A DNA stretch of 64,000 bases from Pyropia haitanensis (lineage: Eukaryota; Rhodophyta; Bangiophyceae; Bangiales; Bangiaceae). The notes below the pieces were generated by a model. The model was not told the DNA's origin. It was given only the letters and a program-made list of their open reading frames with translations, and made no database searches. The position numbers and the translations under genes were made by a program. Of the stretch, positions 31,143 to 44,228 are shown one piece after another; the first letter of the stretch is position 1, and each line of letters starts with the position of its first letter. Location of the stretch: NCBI GenBank assembly GCA_008729055.1, contig SDUX01000006.1:939501-1003500 (forward strand), given 5' to 3'.

Positions 31143-32180
31143 ATGATGTTCCTGAATAGACCGCTCCCCCCCACTGCCCCCGTCCCCGTGTGCATGGCCG
31201 TAATTTGTAGCATGACCTCCGTCACCTCCCCTCTCAAGGGCCTCGACTGCCAGGGAACCCGCTGCGGGTGCCCTTCCCGCCGCACGCGCGGCCCCCGCGA
31301 CGCCACGAGACCGAGGCCGGCCGCCTCCGCCGCCGCCACCGCCGCCGTCGCGGCCGCGCTGCCGTCAACGGTGGTGCTGCCGGTGCCCGCCGCGGCCGCC
31401 GCCTGGCTCCGCCCCGCCGCCGCCGCGTACGCCGACGTCCTCCCGCCGGCGGCGGCGCTCTCCCGCGCCGTCCGGCAGGTGCTCGAGTACGCCGCGGCGG
31501 TGGCGGGCGGCGACGGCGAGGCGCTGGCGCTCGCGGCGACCCGCCGGCCGTCGCCGCCGCCGCCGCCGGCCATTGGCAATAGCGGCAGCCCGGCTGACGC
31601 CACCGCCGCGCCCGCAGCCGACGCGGACGACCCGGCTGGCGACGACGGGCCCGCGTACGTGATGCTGACGTCCCGGCCGCTCCTCTTCCTCCGCAGCGTT
31701 GCCCACAAGGCGGCTAACCACGGTGGGGGCCCGTTTGACGGCGCGGCCCCGTCGACGGCGTCGACCGTGGCGGCAGCGGCGGCGGCAGCAGCGGCGGCCA
31801 CAGTGGCGGCCGACGCGGCCGCCCTAGCCGCCGCGCTGGCGTCGGCGCTCGACTGGGCGCGCGCGTCGGTTGGCGGCGGGCCGGCGGGCCGGCGGCGGCT
31901 GTTTGGCACCCGCTGGGCGCGGGCGGACACGGCGTCGCTGTGGGCCGAGCTGGGCGTCTTTCGCGACGGCCTGCGGCCGCCCGGTGGGCGGCCGTGTCGC
32001 GCCGCGCGGGACGGGGTGGGGGTGGCGGGGGAGGCGGGGGAGGTGGGGGGGGGGGTCTGGACGACGGCGGTCGCCGCCTCGTCGGGCTCGTCGGGGAGGA
32101 TGGGGGGAGGGACGGCAGCAGCACCCCGCCGGTGGGGAGGAGGGGCAAGAGGAGGGGGAGGGAGGCCACCAGCCCGGTGA
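31143..32180 (+). CDS. Hypothetical Ala-rich protein
   Basis: A 345-residue open frame beginning MMFLNRPLPP. Parts look protein-like: VLPVPAAAAAWLRPAAAAYA, LSRAVRQVLEYAAAVAGGDG, YVMLTSRPLLFLRSVAHKAA and RRRLFGTRWARADTASLWAE. The end is Gly-rich and crosses a G run at 32049-32057, so the true stop may differ. I do not recognise a family and no domain is evident. It could be a chance open frame in GC-rich DNA. Confidence 0.35.
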   Translation: MMFLNRPLPPTAPVPVCMAVICSMTSVTSPLKGLDCQGTRCGCPSRRTRGPRDATRPRPAASAAATAAVAAALPSTVVLPVPAAAAAWLRPAAAAYADVLPPAAALSRAVRQVLEYAAAVAGGDGEALALAATRRPSPPPPPAIGNSGSPADATAAPAADADDPAGDDGPAYVMLTSRPLLFLRSVAHKAANHGGGPFDGAAPSTASTVAAAAAAAAAATVAADAAALAAALASALDWARASVGGGPAGRRRLFGTRWARADTASLWAELGVFRDGLRPPGGRPCRAARDGVGVAGEAGEVGGGVWTTAVAASSGSSGRMGGGTAAAPRRWGGGARGGGGRPPAR

Positions 32181-32739
32181 GTGTGCAGGGTGGACTCGCT
32201 GCGGTCGGCTGGGACACGCTGCGGTAGGCAGCCTGCCTTTCACGCCTTGGCAAGGGCGCGTGCACCAAGAAATTCTTGTCGGCTCCATCGTACAGTGCGT
32301 GGACTCACGAGCAGCCCGCGGCCACTCGCTGAGGCGCTGGTGGCCATAGCCGCCTCCACCGGCACTCCGCACCCCACAGGCGCGGCGGCCACCCGCCAGG
32401 TCAGCGCGGGCGGAGATGGTCAGCACCGACCGCTCTGCTACCCTCTCTCACCCCTTGAAGACGCTGGACGTTGCAAAAGGAGCGTGCGGCGGTGGCCATG
32501 GCTACATGTGGGCGTTCACCTGCTCGAACAGCCTCCGCAGGGTGGCGTCCAACGCAAATCCGGACTACCCGCTGCTGCGGACAAGTGTGATGGGGCCCCC
32601 ATGGGAACCGTCGTCGTGCGTCCTTTCCCCCCCCCCCTTTGTCGCCCTCCCTTTCCCTTCCCGGGTGTTCGTCGCCGTCTCGCCACCGCTACCACTCCCT
32701 ACGCCCCCCCTCACCACCCCTTCTCCCCCTGCTTCAAGC
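32181..32739. other. Intergenic, no gene seen
   Basis: On the minus strand near 32523-32570 there is a short stretch, FALDATLRRLFEQVNAHM then a stop, after a possible splice acceptor. It might be the lost 3' exon of the adjacent Cdc25-like fragment, but I cannot connect them. Confidence 0.3.
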
Positions 32740-32954
32740 CTAGCAGTGCAACACGACCCGCTCATCCTCGCACCACCGCATCGCGTAGGCGCTCACACGT
32801 TCGCCAAAGTTTGTCGGGCCGGCACGTGCGCGCAGCCACGAATCTGGCCGCTGTCGTTGTCGCGGACGTCCAGCACCCGCACGGCGGCGGTGCGGCCGGG
32901 CTGGGAGGGGAGCGACGCCAGGTCTGGTGCACTCAGGCGGTCGATGGGACGCAT
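32740..32954 (-). pseudogene. Broken Cdc25/arsenate-reductase-type rhodanese fragment
   Basis: From ATG 32952-32954 the minus strand encodes MRPIDRLSAPDLASL, then VRVLDVRDNDSGQIRGCAHVP, the opening of a Cdc25/ACR2-like rhodanese domain (family wording: vvDVRd-D-gGHI-Ga-hvP). One base shift near 32815 gives NFGERVSAYAMRW and DERVVLHC, matching the family's approach to the catalytic HC(x)5R loop. A TAG stop follows the Cys codon directly, so the rest of the active-site loop (SxxRGP) and the last strand are missing. Either an unrecognised intron interrupts the active-site loop or this is a decayed copy. I see no good GT donor at the break. Confidence 0.5.
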
Positions 32955-34554
<1,600 letters not shown>

Positions 34555-37500
34555 CGGTGCGGGCGGAGGTGGCGTGTGTGCGTGCGCTCCCAGACGGCCT
34601 ACGTTATTCCCTGTTTCCCGTGGCTGGCTGTCGGGGAGGGTTTGCGTGGCGTGGGGGGTCAAGGGGGAGCCGACGACAAGGCCGGGGATGAGGACGACGC
34701 TGGGGGTGAGAGAGTCGGTGGGATATGAGACGACCCAGCTGATGATGCCGTTCGCTCTTCCCCGAATCGACCATCCGCGGCTGCAACCAGCTGCTCCACC
34801 TCAGTGGCTACGGCCTCCATTGGCGCCGTAGGCAGCCCTGCGCTGCGTTGCGCCTCTACGCAGAGGCATCTTGGGGGGCGGGGAGGGGCTCCCGCCCGCG
34901 GCAGCGGCAGAGGGAGGGAGCGGTGCGTCGGGCGGCGTCAGCGCAACGCGCGGAGCCAGCCGAGGCGGCGGGGAGGGAGAAGGTGGCGGGAGGGGGGAGC
35001 GGCGGCCGGGCGCGGGGGAAGCAAGGTATCCTTGCACCACCTCCGGGTGAGGCAACTGCAGCGGCAGCTGCGGGCGCAGCAACCACATCGTCAGGGGGGA
35101 CCCCACGACCGGCCGGAAGCCGGGGGCTGGAGGGAGGGGTCGACCGTCAGCTGCAGCGGCAGCCGCAGGCGCATGGAGCAGATGCAGTGGGCGGGGGGCT
35201 GCGCAATTGCTTTGGCGGTTGCGGCTGTGACTGCCGCAGTTGCGGGGGCGCGGTAGCGTTGTTGGCGGCTGCGGCTGGGATGTTTGGTGCGGAGGCGACG
35301 CAGCCACACGCGCTGCATCAGTCGCGGCGACATCGGCGGCGGCTGGCAGGCGCCGCAGCGACACGGGGGGGGGCGGGGGGAGGATGGTGAGGCCGTGAGA
35401 GAGGCGGCGGCGCGCCGGGGGGGGGAGGGGGGGGTGGTGGGGGTGGTGGGGAGGCACCCAGTCGTTCCCGCACCCGCGGTGGGGGGCGGGCGGAAGCGTG
35501 TGGGGCGGCGGTGGCAGCCGTCACCAGGCCGCCAGTGCGAGGGGGGGGGGGGCGCTTAGCGGGGTTTGGGGTGATTGCCGCCACGCACAGCGGCCCGCAG
35601 GAGGAGTACGCTGGCGGCTGTGGGGCGGACTCTGCATGTAGCAGGACGTCCGCGGCAGGGGCGAGACGGGTGTCTGGTGGCGGCAGTGGCGGCACTCCAG
35701 AGAGCGCGGCGCATGCTGGCTGGCGGCGGCGATGCGGCGCCCGGTGCGTGGGTGCCGACGCGCTCACCCGGGGGCCCGGCGGGGCGCTCCCCACCCGCCC
35801 GCGCGACCGCCACCGGCCAGGCGTGGCCGGCGGCGCGGTCGCCGTCCCCGCCCACGTCGCTGCCCCGACGGCGCGGCGGCGGCAGCAGCGGCGGCGGCGG
35901 CCGCGCCCCTGTCGCCGGCGCGCCGCACCAGACGCCCCCGTGGTGACCGTCAACGGTGGTGTTTGGGGCGTCGCGGTGTGGGCGGTGGGGGCGGTTGTGG
36001 CTGAGGCGGCGGCGCGAGCGGCCACGGCGTTGAGGCTACTGACGGGGCGGGCGCACACGGGGCGAGCGCCGCAGCCAGCCGGTGGGTCGGCGTGCACCGC
36101 GGCACACCCGTGGCGGCGGCGGCTTGAAAGAGCAAAGGACAGCAGACGATGGGCGGCGGGCGGGCGGGCGGGCGTACGGGCGGGCGGGCGTACGGGCGGG
36201 CGTTCGGGCGAGTGAGCGGGGGACCTCCCACCGCCGAGCGCCGCGGGACGGCGGACCACCACCACCGTTGACGCGCAGGGGGCGGTCTTTGGCGGCCGAC
36301 ACGGCAGGGCGGCACTGCCGCCGCCGCTTCGACCTGCGTGAGTGCGTGGATGGCCTAACCAGAGGGCGGGGACGGACAGTCAGGTCTGAGCGTGGGGAGG
36401 AAGGGGTGGGGAGACGCTGCCGCTGCCGCCAGCTGCCTGCACATAGCCGTGGGGATGTCCGCCTCCGACGGGTGGCACCGCCGCCGTGACCGGCGCCAGC
36501 GGCAGGCGCGGCGGCGGCCTCGTGGCGCGCCGCCGTCTCTGAAGGCGGCGCAACGGCAAGACGCGGCACGCCAGTTCCACTCACGCGGCAACCGACGCGG
36601 GGGCGACCCATCCCCAGCCATGCCCGCAGGCCACCCCCATAAGCCACCCGGTACCAGGCGGGGGCGGGCGTCCGCCTTGGCAGCCGCGGCCGTCCACCAC
36701 AGCTCCCCACCGCCCGCCACGCCGCGTCGAGTATAGAGTCGGCCGCCGCGGCGATGGTGTGCCCGGCCGTCGGCGCCGTTGCCCGCCGCGGTGGGCTGTG
36801 GCGCCCACGTGACCACCGTGGCCGCCGGGGGGCTGCACCTGGCCAGTCGCTGTGGCGTCTCGCGGCCCCTGTCGCCGCCTCCCCGCGCGGGAGAGGCCGC
36901 GTGTGGCGGCGACGGCGGCCGCCGCCACCAATGATTGTGACGGCGCGGCCCCCCCGCCGCCGACCACGGCGGCCAGTCGCCCGTGGCATTGCACTTCGTG
37001 CCGCCACGCCCCTCCATGCACTTCGTGCCGCCACCCTCCCCCCGACCCTGTCGGCCGCGGCGGCACGTGCTGCAGTAGCTTCCCCCCCGTGGACAGCGAC
37101 GCGGCCGCCGCCGCGTCCGCAGCGGCTGCGCTGTGAGCCCGTCCCGCCGTCCTGTGGCGCCCCTGCGGTGTGTCGCGGTCGGGGGCAGTGGCGGCGCTGG
37201 CGGCGGCACCGCCTGCGTAGAGAGGACCCGCTTCTTGTTGATGAGATGGACGGCGAGGGCCGCTGCTGGTGCCTCGTCCGCCGTCGGCGGCGGACGGGCG
37301 GCGGCGCAGGGGGTGGGGCGGGTAGAGAGAGGGGTGGGCATGGCTGGCGTTCGCCACCGCCGCGGCCGACGACGTGGCCACGTTGACGGCGCGTGCGGAC
37401 GGGGACGGCGGCTTGGAGGGTGCGGGCGCGGTCGCGGCGTCGCCGGTAGCCACCGCCGCCGCCGCCGACGCGGTTTTGCGAGCGGCGTGAGCGTCACTGA

Positions 37501-37763
37501 CGTTGACCGTGGTCACCGTCGCCTCTGCCGCCGCCGCCACCGCCGTGTCGCGGTCGACGGGGCCGTGGCTATGCGAACGCGCTTTGTTCGCAACTGCCCC
37601 CCACGCGTCCGCGGCGGCCGCCGGTTGTCCTCTCGATGCGCCCCTACTGGCCATCGATGCTCGTATCATCCCGCACTCCAAAATTTTTAGTACAGACGGG
37701 GCTGGGTCGACACCCCCGCCCACGCTTCCTGCTCTTCTCTCTCACCCTCAAGCGCATTCGTGC
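34555..37763. other. 3.2-kb gene-poor region
   Basis: 34700-36000 is Gly/Pro/Arg-coding in all frames, with G runs at 35370-35420 and 35540. An 18-bp direct repeat (TGCACTTCGTGCCGCCAC) occurs at about 36987 and 37016. On the minus strand 36581-37723 is open for 380 codons and Ala-rich, but shows no motif. I see nothing that I would call a gene. Confidence 0.4.
36150..36212 (+). repeat. (GGGC)n tract with GTAC interruptions
   Basis: Runs of GGGC repeats interrupted by GTACGGGC on the plus strand; potential G-quadruplex. Similar to the tract after CPN20. Confidence 0.75.
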
Positions 37764-38261
37764 TCACGCCATGGCCTCCACCTCTGCCTCGGATGCGAGC
37801 CGCATTCCCCCCCCCCCAACCCCCCCCCCGCCCCCCCCCATCAGCTTGGCCCCCTCCCGCCCCGCCACCAGCCGGTCGTGCACCACCGCCCCAAGGAGCG
37901 CCCACACCACCCCCGCCGCGGCGGCGGCGCCAAACCGCACCGACGGTGGCGGCGCCTTTTTTGCCACCAACACAAAGCCGACCGACCACCAGAGGGTGGC
38001 GGCGGCAACGGTGGGCAGCTCTGACCACCCCAGCGTCTCGACAGCTCCCTTGAAGACCGCAAAGACGAGTGATGATGCCAGCGACGTGCCGACCGAGCCG
38101 AGCGCGAGGAAATAGATGGGCCATCCGCCGCCCGTCTTGATCGCCGCCGCGCAGTCGATGGCCATGACGGTAGTGTAGCCGGCGGCGACTGCTAGGTGGG
38201 TCAGGTGGAAGGTGGTCTTCAGGGCGCCCCCGTCGGCCGAGAGAGCGTAAGGCGTCGACAT
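37764..38261 (-). CDS. Small four-helix membrane protein of unknown function
   Basis: 165 residues from the ATG at 38259-38261 (MSTPYALSADGGALKTTFHL). Four hydrophobic segments are likely: about 17-40 (LTHLAVAAGYTTVMAIDCAA), 47-70 (WPIYFLALGSVGTSLASSLV), 80-99 (VAAATLWWSVGFVLVA) and 108-127 (FGAAAAAGVVWALLGAVV). The C-terminus is Gly-rich then acidic (RLASEAEVEAMA). There is no N-terminal signal. Composition is balanced enough to accept as real. I do not recognise the family. Confidence 0.7.
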   Translation of the reverse strand: MSTPYALSADGGALKTTFHLTHLAVAAGYTTVMAIDCAAAIKTGGGWPIYFLALGSVGTSLASSLVFAVFKGAVETLGWSELPTVAAATLWWSVGFVLVAKKAPPPSVRFGAAAAAGVVWALLGAVVHDRLVAGREGAKLMGGGGGGVGGGGMRLASEAEVEAMA

Positions 38262-39473
38262 GGCGGCGGAGGGGGGAAGGGGGGGGAAAGGGGCGAGGCG
38301 AACGACGTGGCTCTCGCGAGCGCAGGAGCTATGTAGCCCGACCTCTGTGCGCGGCGGCGGCGCGGGGAGCTGCGCGGGGGTGCCGGGACGCGGAGAAGGG
38401 GAAACGGTGGAAGAGGGCGGCAGGGGTAGATGGGGACTGGTGATGCAGGTAGCCTAAAGGGGTGACTGCCATCTCCCACAGCCACCCACCCTGCTGACGC
38501 GGCGGCGTCGGCTTTTGAGAGCGCCGCACGGCAGCGGCGGAAAGCACAACTGTTCGCGCCAGGCCATCACCACACGCCGAACCCCCCCCCAGCCTCCCCA
38601 CCACAAGACCGCCGAAGTGGTGGCAGCGCGGCGGAGGTGGGAAGCGGTAACGCTCTGCTCAGGGGGGGGCGGCCGGGGGGGCAGCGGGAGGCCGCCGCCC
38701 TCTCGGCGGGCATCACCGCCATGGGGGAGGTTGGCGGCTCCCCCTCCCCGGCCGGAGAGGGCGCGCGCCGCGACTGCCCCGCCGATCGGGGAAGCTGCCG
38801 GCGTGGCGGCCACTGCAGTGCCCACGTGAGGGCGTGTCGGCGATCGGCCAGTGGACCCCCAGCGGAGAGAGCGATGGGAGGTGCCCCCGCGGTCTGGGCC
38901 CGGGCCACAAGTTGTGGGGTGCCACCAAAGCAGAGGCCCCCCTCCAAACAGCCATTCTCCATCCCTGTCCACACACCGGGGCCCCCCCGGGGCGGTCAAC
39001 GGGATTCGGTGCAATTAGGAGGCGGAGTGCGTGTACTTGGTGTCGGTAGGGGTGGAGGAGACACAACCCATCATGGCCTGCGAGATCGACGCGAGCTCTC
39101 CACCCAATCCCCGGCCGCCGCGGCGTGGCCTGTCGCGCATGTGTGGCGCAGGCGCGGCCAGCGGCATTGCCTCTGGCGGGGGCGTGGCCGCTCTGCCGCC
39201 GCATCCGGACCCGTGCCTCGGCCGTGAGGCCAAATCCCCGCGCGCGCCGCCCACCTCGTGCGCCCCCCCACGCCAACGCCATCGCCTCGTGCAGTCGTCG
39301 ACGTCGTCCGGGACACCCGCGTCGGCACCACCACCCTCCCCCCACACCCCCGCCCTATCACTGCGCGCTTCTCTCCACTTTCCCCCGCGGTCCCACACCG
39401 GCTGCGTCTCGCCCGTGTTCCTGCCACGACCTCTCGCGTCGCATCCACTGTGCCCCCCCCCCTCCCTCCCACC
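38262..39473. other. Divergent intergenic region, no gene seen
   Basis: 1.2 kb between the divergent membrane-protein gene and the plastid-protein gene. Short open frames on both strands show no motif. The last 100 bp is a pyrimidine-rich leader. Confidence 0.4.
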
Positions 39474-41096
39474 ATGGCGGCCTTTGTCGCGGGCGCGGTG
39501 TCTGTGCCGACGGGGGGCTCCCTGCGGGCGGGCGCGCTGAGCGGCCGCCCGTTGACCGTCTCGACGGTGGCGCCCGCGCCGGCGGGTCGTCCGGCCGTGT
39601 CGGGCATCTCGATGAAGGGGCAGAGTAAGCGCCGCGTGTCATTCCATCTCTGCCTGCTCTGCGTTCTTCTTTTGGCTTTTGGGGGGGGGAAGGGGGGGGA
39701 TGGGGTGGGAGAGGGGGTGCTCGCTCGTCACCGTGTGGGGATTGCGCCAATGCAATATGGGCTGATGGGTGGCGCGGGGTGGCGATTGGATGGGGGAGGC
39801 GTGTGGGCCCGGGAGCTGCTGGAGTGGGGCGGCACATGGGGAGGCGGCGGAAGTGGGCTCGATGCTGGCGGCGGGCGTTTGGCTGTGGCTGCGCTCCCGG
39901 TTGTGGCTCTGGGCCCGGGGTCACTGTCGTTCCCGAGTGAGACGGTCGTACAGTGAGTTGCATCTAGCAGGGGGATGGCACGGCTGCGACGCGTCCTTTT
40001 TGCTGTGGAGCCCACCCTCTACGTGTGGCCGTCCTCGTCTCCACGCGTTGGTATTCGGCATGCTAACTTCCTCTCGCTTTTGCATTGTGGTAATTGTCGT
40101 GTGCCCTGCCATGTGCCTCTCGCGCGCCCGGCTGGCCGTCACGGTGCGAACGGAAACTGTGTAGCTATCGGCTACGGAAAGTGGAAGGGCGGCTTCCCCG
40201 GCGGGGAGGCCTTCTTCAAGCAGTGGCTCGCCGAGGGCATGACGGGTGACGTGCCCGACATGCCCGACGAGCTGCAGTCGCGCACCGAGTATGAGGCGCC
40301 CGAGCCCAAGGTGGACCCCCGCGAGTGGTACGCGGACATGGTGCCCGTGCCCAAGGGACTGAAGAGCAAGCCCAAGCTGTCGGAGACGCTGTCGGCCGCC
40401 GGCTCGGCGGTCGAGTCTGCCGTGGACGATGTGGCTTCGGCGGCGAGTGAGAGCGGCTCGGTGGTTGCTGCCGTCGCCAGCGACGGTGTGAGCGGTGTGA
40501 AGAAGGCGGCCAAGAAGGTGGCCAAGAAGGTAGGTGCCGCCTCTGCGGATGGCGACGCGGGCCCCGACCCCGCGCTGTATGACAAGTACTACCCCGCGGA
40601 CAAGCGGAATCTTGCGCCCCACATCAACCTGTCCGACGCCGACCAGCAGGTGTCGATGAACATGGCGCCCGTTGAGTCTGGCTTTTACGAGCGGTTCTAC
40701 CCCAAGGAGACGCTGAACAAGGCGCCAATCATTGACATTTTCTACTCGGGTGCCCTCTCCACCGCGAGCGTGTCGCTCAAGATGGCAGAGGTGGAGGGCC
40801 TCCCCACGCCGGCGATCGTACCCAAGGGCGAAGTCCAAACAAGCCTGGTGCCGTCTGCGGGTGGCGGGCTCAAGCTGGACTTCAGCATCAGCGGCGGGGA
40901 GACGCTCAGCGCCTACTCGGACCCGCGGAGTGTCGACAAGTACGAGTCCATGCTGAAGGGTGCCGCCGCGGCGGCGCCGGCGGCGCCCAAGGCGGCGGCG
41001 ACCGTCAAGGCGGGGGCCAAGAAGGTGGCTGCCAAGGCGGCAGCGCCGGTCAAGAAGGGTGGCTTCAAGCTGCCCAACCCCTTTGCCAAGAAGTAG
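39474..41096 (+). CDS. Plastid-targeted protein of unknown function, two exons
   Basis: Exons 39474-39624 and 40165-41096; intron 39625-40164 (540 bp, GTAAGC...GTGTAG, phase 1) joins GISMKGQ to IGYGKWKGGFPGG. The product is 360 residues. Residues 1-47 form a transit peptide (MAAFVAGAVSVPTGG, ending SGISMKG). The mature part has FPGGEAFFKQWLAEGMTGDV, DPREWYADMVPVPKGLKSKP, a helical Ala/Ser/Val stretch (about 125-170) with KKAAKKVAKKV, then paired repeats ALYDKYYPADKRNLAPHINL and GFYERFYPKETLNKAPIIDI, and LKLDFSISGGETLSAYSDP. It ends in an Ala/Lys-rich tail, KKGGFKLPNPFAKK. There are no membrane spans and no enzyme motif. The repeated Tyr-Pro block and basic tail suggest a structural or linker protein of stroma or thylakoid surface, for example phycobilisome-associated; this is inference only. 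Confidence 0.85.
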
Positions 41097-41751
41097 GCAC
41101 GCCCCGGGTGGGTGTGAGCACCGCGTCGTGAGCTGCTGTGTGGTTTGCCTGTATGGAGCATTATTTTTTTCTTCGTCTACAATTCCCCGTCCCACGTTGT
41201 CTCCGAGTGGCCCTCGAGTGGCTGTCGAGCGCGCCATGGCGCTGGCTATCTGCCGCTGGACTGCTCCCGCTGTTGGTGGCTGTGCCATGTAGTAGGAGAT
41301 CCGCTGGTGTATGCGCGGCAAGCACGAATCGCGTTGGTGTTGAGGCTGGTCGAGCGGAACGGGAGTGATCGCGTCGGTTTTGAGAGCTGGTCGAGAACGG
41401 CACCTTTTGCTTCATGAGTAGTGACTTTGTTGTGCAATCTTGGGCTGCCGTGGCGTATTACTCCACGGCCCTCTGACTTTGTCTGGATGACGCCCGCCCG
41501 GTGACGGCCTCCTTTCTCTACCGCAACACTGCTGGCCGCCGCGGCCTCTCTGCTTCTACGGCGTCGCGCTGGGACCCGTGCCCAGCCGTGAATCCCCACA
41601 CGGCGCCCGCCGCTCCACCTCCCCCCCCATATGCACCACTCGCGTCTGGGGACCACGCGCGCATCCACCACCGCCGCCGCCGCCGAGCGTCCCGGCCTGG
41701 TCCGCCGACGCGCACGCCGCCACGGCCACCGCCGCCGCCGCCGCCGCTCTC
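41097..41751. other. Convergent 3' intergenic region
   Basis: AT-richer to about 41510, with no conserved protein; the rest overlaps the downstream side of the glycosyltransferase gene. Confidence 0.4.
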
Positions 41752-41815
41752 CTAGCGCCGCCCAGGCAGCGCGACCAGGAGGCGGCGGCGGCCAGCCCCC
41801 CCCCCCCCCACCAAG

Positions 41816-41847
<32 letters not shown>

Positions 41848-43866
41848 GTCGGCGCCCGCCGCCTCGGCGCGGCGGGCAGCGCACGCGGCGGCCGCCGCGG
41901 ACCGCGGCGCGGCGCCGCCATCGGCGGCGGCGGCGCGGCTGCCGCGCGGCGCCACACACGGCCGGTCGGGCGGGTGCCAGTCGTGGATAAAGCCCGGCTC
42001 CCGTGGCCGGAACGCCGTGTAGTCGGGGTGGGCGGTGAAGGCGGTGTGGAGCTCGTCCGCCTCTGGGGGAACAAGAGAGGGAGGAGGGGGACCGAGGGGA
42101 GCGGGGGAAGCGGTTGGGGGGGGGGATTGGGCACCAGTGCAGAGTAGGAGAGAGGCATCAGAGGAGACGGCGCGGCCAGTCGCGGTCAGTCACTGACAGG
42201 CACCGCGTCGGCCATCCAGGCGCGCCCCCCCCCACACACACGCCCACCCAGGCCAGCCGCTCGCCCCTCTGCCCGGCCCTCCCGTGTCCCACCCACGCTG
42301 GCGGCGCGCCCGCCCCCCTTGCGCCCGTGCAAGCGCCACCCTTGCGCCCGCGCAGCCGCCCCCCCCGCCCCCCCTCCCACCACGTACCTGCGCCCCAGCC
42401 ACGGAACAGCCCCTGTGGGCGGCCCCACACGAGCATCTCGTCATAGTCGTACCGCCGCGCGCACATGACGGCGTAGCTGCGGGTGAGCCAGCCCGTGCCG
42501 CGGCGCCTTCCCCCCCACCCCCCTCCGGCGGGGCGGGCCGCCCCCCCTGCGGCGGCGGCGGCGGCGTCGACCGGCGGCAGCGGGAAGGACGCGGCAACGA
42601 CCGGAAAGACGGCCTGCCCCTCGAGCACCGCCGCCCGCACGCACCGGTCAATGGCGGCCCAGCCGCCGACCACCCGCACGTCCGCGTCGAGGACGAGCAC
42701 CACCTCGGCAGGGGGCACCAGCCGGGAGGCCCAGCGGATCGCCGCCGCCCGCCCGTCGGCGGCGGCGTCGCCCCCCGCACCGGCGCGGCCACCCGCGACG
42801 GCCGCCCCGTCCGCGGGCGGCGGGCCGACCAGCCGGATCGCGTCGGTGACGGCCGCGGTGGCGGTCTCCACCGTCCACGCCGCCGCCGCGGGCGGCGGCG
42901 GCGCCACCCCCGCCGCCGCGGCGGCCGGCGGCGGCGGCGGTGGCGGCGGCGCCGCCGCCGCGACCGCCGCCGCGACCGCCGCGGCGACCGCCTCCTCCAC
43001 CACCGCCGCGACGGCGGCGGCGGTGGCGGCCACGTCGGCCGCGGACGGGGAGCCGCCGCCGCCACCGCCGCCGCCGCCACGACTGGCGGCGAGGAGCAAG
43101 CCCAGCGCGGGCGCGCCCGGCGGCGGCGCCAGCACCAGCCGCCCAAACGCGGTGACCGCCGCGGCGAGGCGCTCTGGCCGGCGCAGGCCGCCGCCGGCGG
43201 GCCGCGGACGCGCGCCCGCCTTGGCCCCCGCCGCCCGCCCGCCGCCGCCGCCGCCCGCCGCGGCCGCCCCCACCGCCGGCGGCGGCAGCGGCAGCAGCAG
43301 GTGCACCTCGTTGGCGAGGCCCGCCGCGCCGAGCGCGTCGCCCGCGGTCGCGGGCGGCGGCTCGCCGCCGCCGCGGAGGCCATAGCCGGGGCGCCCCGAG
43401 GGCGGCCGCGGCCGCCCGTGGAGGACGCCCACGACGCACGACGGCGGCACGGCGGTGCTGGGGGGGGCGCCCGTCGCGGCGGGCGTGCCGTCAGAGGGGC
43501 GCGCCAGCACGCTGATGCGGGCGGGGGGGACGCGGTGGCTGCTGCTGCCGCCGCCGCCGCTGCTGCCGCCGCCGCCACCGACGCCACTGCCGCCACCGTG
43601 GCCACTGCCGCCGCCGCCGCCGCCGCCGTCGCCGCTGCCTTTGTGCCTTGCCGGCGGCGGGCCTGCCGGCCACGCCCCGTCCGCGAGGAGGATGTAGTGG
43701 GGCTCCCCCGTCCCCCGCGCCGGCCGCCCGTACAGCGCAGCGGCAGTCCACGACAGGCCCACCGTGTCGGGCGATGCCGCCGCCGCCGCCGCGGCGGCGA
43801 CGCGCAGCATCGCCGCCACGGCGGCGCCCGCCCCGCCGCCGCCACCTACGCCGCCACCACCACCAC

Positions 43867-43902
<36 letters not shown>

Positions 43903-44186
43903 CGCTGCCGCTTCCAAAGCCGCCGGAAGTACTACCATTGGCGGGGTGCAGCAGCGACCAGCCGTCGGGGAGGCCATAGCCGACGAGCCACCGTGGCGCC
44001 GCCGCCGCCGCCACGCACGCCGCCCACGCGGCGGGTCCCGGGCCGGCAGCCGCCGCCGCCGCCGCCGCCACCGCCGCCGCCCCGTGCCGCCCGCCCGTCG
44101 CGGTTGGCGTCGGCGTCAAGCCACCGGCGGCAGCGGCAGAAGCAGTGGCGGCAGCGGCGACCGACAGGGGCGGCAGCGAAACGGTG

Positions 44187-44228
<42 letters not shown>

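Noticed and set aside
36581..37723. Minus-strand 380-codon Ala-rich open frame
   Set aside because: No motif and no distinct start; composition is what random GC-rich sequence gives. Possible but not supportable.
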